Position numbers and translations under genes: made by a program. The notes beneath the pieces were generated by a model. The model saw only the letters and a list, made by a program, of their open reading frames with translations, was not told the DNA's origin and searched no databases. Below, piece by piece: positions 58,530-64,000 of a DNA stretch of 64,000 nt. Every line of letters starts with the position of its first letter. The first letter of the stretch is position 1. The DNA is taken from assembly GCF_900163785.1 (NCBI RefSeq), contig NZ_FUKN01000014.1:62001-126000 (forward strand), written 5' to 3'. This DNA comes from Psychrobacter sp. JB385 (GTDB lineage Bacteria > Pseudomonadota > Gammaproteobacteria > Pseudomonadales > Moraxellaceae).

Positions 58530-59561
58530 ATGATGACACAGACTTCTAATAGCAGCGCGACCCAGCCTAAAACACCGTTACTCAAAGTACGTGACGTTCA
58601 CACCACCTTTAATATCAAACAAAAAGGCACTTATTTTTGGCAAAAGCCTGCGACGTTAAAAGCGGTCAATGGCGTCTCATTTGAGATATTTGCTGGCGAG
58701 ACCTTGGGCGTGGTAGGTGAATCGGGCTGCGGTAAATCGACCCTTGCTCGTACTATCGTGGGCTTGATCGAAGCCAATTCTGGTAGCATTCTGTTTAATG
58801 AGGAAGAACTCGTAGGCGCGTCCAAAAAAACCATGAGAATGAAGCGAAAAGACATTCAAATGATTTTTCAAGATCCGCTTGCGTCATTGAACCCGCGCAT
58901 GACCGTGGGCGATATCATTGCCGAGCCGCTACGTACATATTATCCAAAAATGAAAAAGTCTGAGGTACAAAGCGAAGTACGCGAGATTATGAAAAAGGTT
59001 GGGCTACTGCCCAATCAGATCAACCGGTATCCGCATGAGTTCTCAGGTGGACAGTGTCAGCGCATTGGCATTGCCCGCGCTTTAATCTTAAAGCCCAAAA
59101 TTATCATCTGTGATGAGCCAGTCTCCGCGCTTGATGTTTCTATTCAAGCGCAAGTCATTAACTTATTGCAAGACATCCAAGAAGAGATGGGACTCGCGCT
59201 TATCTTTATTGCCCATGATTTGTCGGTGATTAAGCACATTGCTGATCGGGTGCTGGTCATGTATTTGGGTAACGCCGTTGAACTTGGGGTCAATAAAGCC
59301 GTGTATGGCAATCCGACCCATCCTTACACTCAAGCATTGATGTCGGCGGTGCCTTTACCTGATCCCATTGCTGAGCGCAATAAAACCATTCAACTATTAG
59401 AAGGCGATTTGCCAAGTCCCATTAATCCGCCCTCAGGCTGCGCGTTTCGAACGCGCTGTCCACTAGCGGATGAGGAGTGTGCCCAGATCAAACCTATACT
59501 AGAAGGGAATATAAATCACCGAGTGGCTTGCCTAAAAAATACAGTCGACGCGGTATCGTAG
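58530..59561 (+). CDS. oppF: Peptide ABC transporter ATPase OppF
   Basis: A 343-residue ATPase partner of OppD: Walker A GESGCGKSTL, signature FSGGQCQRIGIARALILKPK, Walker B IIICDEPVSALD and the C-terminal Cys cluster CAFRTRCPLADEEC. Its start lies 3 bp after the oppD stop, so the two are coupled. Ends the operon; a strong terminator follows. Confidence 0.95.
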   Translation: MMTQTSNSSATQPKTPLLKVRDVHTTFNIKQKGTYFWQKPATLKAVNGVSFEIFAGETLGVVGESGCGKSTLARTIVGLIEANSGSILFNEEELVGASKKTMRMKRKDIQMIFQDPLASLNPRMTVGDIIAEPLRTYYPKMKKSEVQSEVREIMKKVGLLPNQINRYPHEFSGGQCQRIGIARALILKPKIIICDEPVSALDVSIQAQVINLLQDIQEEMGLALIFIAHDLSVIKHIADRVLVMYLGNAVELGVNKAVYGNPTHPYTQALMSAVPLPDPIAERNKTIQLLEGDLPSPINPPSGCAFRTRCPLADEECAQIKPILEGNINHRVACLKNTVDAVS

Positions 59562-59610
59562 GTTAGCAGTTCTTTAAAAATAAACGACTATGTTAAGTTA
59601 CTTTATTAAA

Positions 59611-59650
59611 AAATACCAAAGGTGAATAACATCATCTTTGGTATTTTTTT
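59611..59650 (+). terminator. opp operon terminator
   Basis: AAATACCAAAG-14-nt loop-CTTTGGTATTT with T run, 50 bp after oppF. Confidence 0.88.
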
Positions 59651-59731
59651 GGGCGTGAATGTTGATATATTTAGGGCACATCGAATATTTAAAATGCCAT
59701 AAACCACGATAAAGCAAATATAGCGAGATTG

Positions 59732-59791
59732 ACATAAATTTTGCGCAGCCTCTGTCTGCGAAGGCACAGCAAGCAAGCAAAATTTATGTCG
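59732..59791 (+). repeat. Dispersed palindromic repeat, copy C (most complete)
   Basis: 60 bp. Perfect 14-bp ends GACATAAATTTTGC and GCAAAATTTATGTC, with inner GCAGCCTCTGTCTGCGAAGG and CACAGCAAGC. Copies at 29549 and 34313 share the core. No transposase inside; size and ends fit a REP- or MITE-like element. Confidence 0.75.
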
Positions 59792-59816
59792 ATAGCACGT
59801 GATATTAGCGCGCTCT

Positions 59817-60071
59817 TTAATAAAACTCGATACGGCTTAGCACATGCTCTTGCACCATATAAGCACACACATACGCACTCGGCCATGCTACGAGAAAGGC
59901 AAGTCCCCATGAGTGCAGCAATTCAGCAAAAAAACCATCAATAAAGCCCACCTTAATGAGCATCAGTGCCGTCGATATGATAAGCGACATCATTAATGCC
60001 ATAAGACCCGTAAAGATTAGGCGATAGTATTTACGGCGGGTACGTATTCTGATGGTGGGGAAGTTGGCCAT
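59817..60071 (-). CDS. DUF2798 small membrane protein
   Basis: A protein of about 84 residues from ATG 60071, with two TM helices (about 17-39 and 50-72) and the DUF2798 pattern RRKYYRLIFTGLMALMMSLI, VGFIDGFFAELLHSWGLAFL and VAWPSAY. The ORF extends to an ATG at 60152, but the family is 75-85 residues, supporting the shorter start. Function unknown. The dispersed repeat lies 25 bp beyond its stop. Confidence 0.75.
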   Translation of the reverse strand: MANFPTIRIRTRRKYYRLIFTGLMALMMSLIISTALMLIKVGFIDGFFAELLHSWGLAFLVAWPSAYVCAYMVQEHVLSRIEFY

Positions 60072-60288
60072 ATTTTCGATTGTCCTACGAGTGATAGCAG
60101 TGCTTATGATACTCCGTGATGACAAATGGGTAAAATCGTTATTATCAATCATTAGGTTCGTTGTAAATTAATAACCATCGTTTTGTCTTGAGCAAAATAA
60201 TATCTCTAGATAATGCGCTGTTCTAGAGAGTAACTTTTGCTACGATAATCTATGACAACCAAGATTTAAGTATGAATAGGACAAGCAA

Positions 60289-61005
60289 ATGGCGCATCAA
60301 ACTCAGCAGACATTGGGTATCATCGGCGGTATGAGTTGGGAGAGTACCGAAAGCTACTATCGCCTAATCAATGAGGGCGTCAAAAATCAGTTGGGCGGAT
60401 TACATTCGGCAGACTTACTGATTCATAGTGTGGACTTTGCTCCAGTCAGCGCGTTGCAGGCGCAAGGGGCGTGGGGTGAGATGGGTGTGATGATGGCGAG
60501 TAGCGGCAAGCGTCTACAAGCGGCGGGCGCAAAAGGATTGCTAATTGCGACCAATACCATGCACAAACTGGTCGATGATGTACAAGCGGCGACTGACCTG
60601 CCATTGATTCATATTGCAGACGCCACTATCGATGCCATCAAAAAACAAAATCTCAGCAAAATAGCGTTATTAGGCACGCAGTTTACGATGACCCAAGACT
60701 TTTATAAGCAGCGTCTGATTGATGCAGGGTTAGAAGTGTTGATACCTACCGAGGACAAGCGGGCAGAGGTACACCGCATTATTTATGAGGAGCTGTGTCA
60801 AGGCCAGTTTGTCGATAGCTCACGAGCGTACTATCGCCAAGTGATCAAGGACTCGATAGCAACAGGAGCAGAGGGTGTGATACTAGGTTGTACTGAGATT
60901 GGCCTGTTGATCACTCAAGCGGACAGCCCCATTCCTGTATTTGACACCACGGCGATTCATGCCGCCGCCGCGGTAGATTTTTTATTGGCTGATGTCGCGT
61001 TGTAA
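60289..61005 (+). CDS. ygeA: Aspartate/glutamate racemase family protein (YgeA-like)
   Basis: A 238-residue cytosolic amino-acid racemase. It opens TLGIIGGMSWESTESYYR. Of the two catalytic positions, the first is Thr88 in ATNTMHK and the second Cys201 in ILGCTEIGLL. A Thr/Cys pair, rather than Cys/Cys, is known in E. coli YgeA (L-Asp/Glu-specific, one-way type), so I assign it there. The role may be D-amino acid supply or turnover. Single gene; a divergent DUF2798 gene is upstream. Confidence 0.87.
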   Translation: MAHQTQQTLGIIGGMSWESTESYYRLINEGVKNQLGGLHSADLLIHSVDFAPVSALQAQGAWGEMGVMMASSGKRLQAAGAKGLLIATNTMHKLVDDVQAATDLPLIHIADATIDAIKKQNLSKIALLGTQFTMTQDFYKQRLIDAGLEVLIPTEDKRAEVHRIIYEELCQGQFVDSSRAYYRQVIKDSIATGAEGVILGCTEIGLLITQADSPIPVFDTTAIHAAAAVDFLLADVAL

Positions 61006-61143
61006 TGTGTCAATAATCAACGATTAGCCCAGCAAAGATTTTTACATACGGTGGTTTTTGTTAGGTCAAAGTTGTGCCACATACAAATTAACAAAAGTCG
61101 TAATGATCAAGAGCTATCAAGCTAAGCGTATATATGAACCACG

Positions 61144-62736
61144 CTATGATCCTTTACTGTTCCTAATCATACGGTGTCTATAGAGTCGTCTGCGAAGTCG
61201 TCGATGTAGCCTTGTTATGCGGCGCAAAGGGAGCAGTTTCCATACAGTCGTTGGGGTGATGTCACGACAAGATGCAGAGGTGCCACCATGCACACGATAT
61301 CCTTCACTCCCTTGTGCAGCCTCTTCGGCAACCAGTTTTTTACCCTTACGCCATCCGCCATGTGCATATAGTCCTGCTCCCATCAGAGCCGTGGCTACCA
61401 TGCCTGCTGGGAACGACAGCCAAAGCGCGTCCTCACCGAGTAGGGGATAAAGCCCAAACGCAAATCCAAGGCGCACGGGATACATCGAGATCGCCATAAC
61501 GATCAATGGCCAAATCACATAACCGTTCGCCCGCATGGTGCCAAACAGCACTTGCGCTATCCCAAAAAAGATAAAACCCCATGTCGCCATGAGCTGAATG
61601 TGTTCCCCGATTGGCAACGCTTCGCTATCACTGCCAAGGAAAAAGCCCAAAATAGTGCCATCAAAAATGGTCAGCACCGCGATAATTGCGCCTGTCAATA
61701 TCACGTTAAAGATGAGTCCCCACCGAGTGATATCTGAGACTCTGGTCCATTGGTTGGCACCGATATTTTGTGCGACCATCGCACTGGCGGCGGCACTTAG
61801 CGCCATTGCTGGCATCTGTACGTATGTCCACAGCTGCTGGGTAGCACTATAGGCAGCTGTGGTCTGTACCCCTTCACGGTTGATCAGTGACAGCATCGTC
61901 AATGCTGCCGAAGAGATGACAATCATCTGCAGGCCCATCGGCAAGCCTTTCGAGAACATCGATTTTAAAATGGCTCGGTCTGCGCGCAAAAAGCGCAGCT
62001 CTGGCATACTGAGTGTCAGCACAGAGCCACGCAGGTACATCGTGATAACCATACCAATAAGCGCTAGCGTGTTTGCGGCGGCTGTGGCGAAGGCTGAGCC
62101 AAATATACCCCATTCGGGAAAAGGCCCTAGACCCAAAATCAGTGTCGGTGTCAAAATCAGATCGATAATCACCGATATAATGATAAACCAAAGCGGCGTC
62201 GTAGAATCACCTGTCCCGCGCAGTGCCATCATGATCAGCGTAAACGTGAGCGTGACGGGCATCGCAACGAAAATCATCCGTAGATAGGTCAAAGCCAAAT
62301 CCACTGCACTGGCTGGCGTGCCAAGCAAATCTAGTAGCATCGGTGCAAATATCCATCCTCCTGCCGACACCAGTATACTGATCGGAATAATGCTGCCGAG
62401 CGCCGTGCCCATGGTTCTTTTGACCATCGCCTCATCACGGCGGCCCATGGCCTGACCAATCAGAATAGTAGACGCCATACCAAAACCAAAGACGAAGGAG
62501 ATGAGTATAAACATCAAAATGTTGCCGTTCGCTGTCGCGGCGAGCGCCTCTTCCCCCAAAAAGCGCCCCACCCAGACGGCATTGATGGAGCCGTTCAACG
62601 ACTGTAGCGCTGACGATCCAAGAGTTGGCAAAGCAAATAGGAGCATCGTTTTGGCAATCGACCCTTCGGTGAGGTCACGCCGTTTGTCAGTGGCAATACT
62701 GGTGTCGCTCAATGTCTTTCCTTTTGCGCCATTCAA
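61144..62736 (-). CDS. MATE-family multidrug efflux protein
   Basis: A 530-residue inner-membrane protein with 12 predicted TM helices of the MATE/NorM-DinF superfamily: TEGSIAKTMLLFALPTLGSS at the N-terminus, LNGSINAVWVGRFLGEEALA (about 46-65) and a second half from about 245 with MVAQNIGANQWTRV. It exports cationic drugs using Na+ or H+ (family knowledge). The last 60 residues after KGKKLVAEEA are unusual: Arg/His-rich (LRRRLYRHRM) and without family similarity that I see, perhaps a read-on after loss of the original stop. Confidence 0.87.
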   Translation of the reverse strand: MNGAKGKTLSDTSIATDKRRDLTEGSIAKTMLLFALPTLGSSALQSLNGSINAVWVGRFLGEEALAATANGNILMFILISFVFGFGMASTILIGQAMGRRDEAMVKRTMGTALGSIIPISILVSAGGWIFAPMLLDLLGTPASAVDLALTYLRMIFVAMPVTLTFTLIMMALRGTGDSTTPLWFIIISVIIDLILTPTLILGLGPFPEWGIFGSAFATAAANTLALIGMVITMYLRGSVLTLSMPELRFLRADRAILKSMFSKGLPMGLQMIVISSAALTMLSLINREGVQTTAAYSATQQLWTYVQMPAMALSAAASAMVAQNIGANQWTRVSDITRWGLIFNVILTGAIIAVLTIFDGTILGFFLGSDSEALPIGEHIQLMATWGFIFFGIAQVLFGTMRANGYVIWPLIVMAISMYPVRLGFAFGLYPLLGEDALWLSFPAGMVATALMGAGLYAHGGWRKGKKLVAEEAAQGSEGYRVHGGTSASCRDITPTTVWKLLPLRRITRLHRRLRRRLYRHRMIRNSKGS

Positions 62737-62919
62737 GTGGGCTTTGATTTATGATAAAAATGCGTCTTAGGACAGAGGGTAGGTAACGAACTTGAAACTG
62801 ATCGCATAAAAACGCTTATTATAAATGACAATGCCCGTGCCATTTTTATTAGAACGGTAAGCAAACCCCATGCTGACATAAGCCCTAGTAATAAATGTGT
62901 TACTAACGTTGTTGTTGCT

Positions 62920-63069
62920 TTGCTTTTAACCGCCGCCATCATGACCAAACTGATGCCGCAAGCACAGCTGATTATGATGTCTGAGGTCGGTCATGTGCCG
63001 ATGATCGAGGCAGTAAAAGAGACGGCCAGTGATTACAAAGAATTTCGTGCAACGCTTGAGGGTCAGTAA
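62920..63069 (+). pseudogene. C-terminal remnant of an alpha/beta hydrolase
   Basis: The frame reads LLLTAAIMTKLMPQAQLIMM, SEVGHVPMIEAVKETASDYK and ends EFRATLEGQ; PxAQL...GHVPMIE is the last strand, catalytic His and last helix of alpha/beta hydrolases. Nothing upstream supplies the nucleophile domain, and stop codons come soon. It ends 1 bp from the stop of the nitronate monooxygenase gene, so a deletion removed the rest of the gene. Left boundary approximate. Confidence 0.6.
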
Positions 63070-63070
63070 C

Positions 63071-64000
63071 TCACAAATCTTTTGTTAATCGCGTCAGTAA
63101 GGCGTCTGTACTTTCGTCTCTGACCAACGTGACGCCTTGTCCTGCCCATAACGACAGATGCTCGGCGTCCAAATGCTTGGTCGCATCCGCCCGCATAAAC
63201 TTGGTCATGGCATTGAGTTGCGGGTAGGGCGGTAGCGCATCCGCACGCTCAAATTGAGCAAAATCACGCAGATAATCGTTTAACAGACCACGCGCAAGCT
63301 TACCTGAGAACAGTCGTGTTAAGCACGTCTCGCTACTGCGTAACCCTTGACTGGCATCAATGAGCGCTTGTTTATACGTATTATTGATACCGCATTTATC
63401 TGTGGTCAAAAACGCTGTTCCCATTTGTGCAAGTTCGGCTCCTGCTGCTTGTACTGCCCTGATATCCTGTGCCGTCATAATGCCACCTGCGGCAATCAAC
63501 GGAATATCCGTGCACGCGCGCGTTTGACTAATCAGCGTCAATAACCCCAATGGATCGGTTTCGCTTTGTGGCAACCAGCCACCGCGATGACCGCCTGCTT
63601 CCGCCCCTTGCGCGCACACCGCATCTGCACCAATATCGCTCCATGCTTTGGCTTCCAATGGGTGGTTTGCCGTACCGATGACTCGCGTGCCGACACGTTG
63701 CAGACGCTGAACTTGCTCGGCGCTGATAATACCAAAAGTAAAACTGGCAACAGGTACAGGATTGTCATAGAGCACTTGTAACTGCTCAGCAAAGCTCTGT
63801 GCTGGACGCGCGGGTAGTGTAAATTCTATATTCTGCTCTTGGTAATATTGACTCAGCCAAGTCGGCATGGCGGTATCAAAGTTGCTCGACTCCTGCTCAG
63901 ATAGCACCATCAGATTGACCATAAAAGGACGGTCGGTCAGGGTCTTAATCGTATCGATTTGATTATCCAAAACGTCTGGCGCGGTCATACCAGCGCCCAA
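63071..64000 (-). CDS. Nitronate monooxygenase, N-terminus beyond window
   Basis: FMN enzyme of the NMO/2-nitropropane dioxygenase family, which oxidises nitronates such as propionate-3-nitronate. The 309 visible residues begin in the middle of the glycine-rich GGxGxxGAG region (GAGMTAPDVLDNQIDTIK) and include MVNLMVL, QGAEAGGHRG with the active-site His, IAAGGIMTAQDIRAV and GAELAQMGTAFLTTDKCG. About 30 N-terminal residues are missing off the right edge. It converges with the alpha/beta-hydrolase remnant. Confidence 0.88.
   Translation of the reverse strand: MGAGMTAPDVLDNQIDTIKTLTDRPFMVNLMVLSEQESSNFDTAMPTWLSQYYQEQNIEFTLPARPAQSFAEQLQVLYDNPVPVASFTFGIISAEQVQRLQRVGTRVIGTANHPLEAKAWSDIGADAVCAQGAEAGGHRGGWLPQSETDPLGLLTLISQTRACTDIPLIAAGGIMTAQDIRAVQAAGAELAQMGTAFLTTDKCGINNTYKQALIDASQGLRSSETCLTRLFSGKLARGLLNDYLRDFAQFERADALPPYPQLNAMTKFMRADATKHLDAEHLSLWAGQGVTLVRDESTDALLTRLTKDL

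Noticed and set aside
59741..59944. Plus-strand frame starting in the palindromic repeat
   Set aside because: Begins within the repeat and is antisense to the DUF2798 gene.
61859..62287. 142-codon plus-strand frame inside the MATE gene
   Set aside because: Antisense shadow; hydrophobic codon bias of the MATE gene keeps the other strand open.

Overview
The window looks like the replication-origin region of a Moraxellaceae chromosome, most probably Psychrobacter. This rests on gene content and order (rpmH-rnpA-yidD-yidC-mnmE beside dnaA-dnaN-recF-gyrB, and a LysM protein-dprA-tsaC block), protein character, moderate GC with AT-rich gaps, and parS sites of the TGTTTCACGTGAAACA type. The species is inference; no database was searched. 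No rRNA, tRNA, CRISPR array, intact insertion sequence or prophage was seen.

Layout. 1-8218: leftward housekeeping genes (tsaC, dprA, LysM protein, thrC, pepE, rsmB, fmt). 8425-11313: a hybrid sensor kinase whose H-box has Tyr where the phospho-accepting His should be. 11389-18884: leftward ribE, ribD, nrdR, mnmE, yidC, yidD, rnpA, rpmH. 18885-19475: the likely oriC, with DnaA boxes and an AT-rich stretch. 19476-27497: rightward dnaA, dnaN, recF, gyrB, mntP. Nine parS or parS-like palindromes lie between 6081 and 27578, five with a perfect 14-bp core. A second dense DnaA-box cluster with two parS-like sites fills the ribE-ribD gap.

27618-53000 is mixed metabolic and accessory sequence: rlmF, a LysE exporter, a crotonase, an AT-rich 957-residue HD + GHKL ATPase protein (possible defence or stress effector), a cupin, a PatB-type C-S lyase, two YadA-like adhesin genes (the larger broken by one in-frame TGA), guaA, an ElaA-type acetyltransferase, SoxR with a divergent MFS pump and a flavin reductase, a zinc-ribbon membrane protein, an SRA-like/HNH endonuclease (probable type IV restriction), two MDR oxidoreductases, and a GDYXXLXY/DUF2157-DUF4401 membrane pair. 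53719-59561 is an oppABCDF-like peptide importer. After it come a DUF2798 protein, an L-Asp/Glu racemase-like protein, a MATE pump, an alpha/beta-hydrolase remnant, and a nitronate monooxygenase cut by the window end.

The origin half serves replication initiation, segregation, membrane-protein insertion and tRNA modification. The right half is more variable, with dispersed 50-60 bp palindromic repeats, a decaying adhesin and a gene remnant. The points most worth a second look are the duplicated DnaA-box/parS architecture, the H-to-Y pseudo-kinase, and the HD-GHKL protein.
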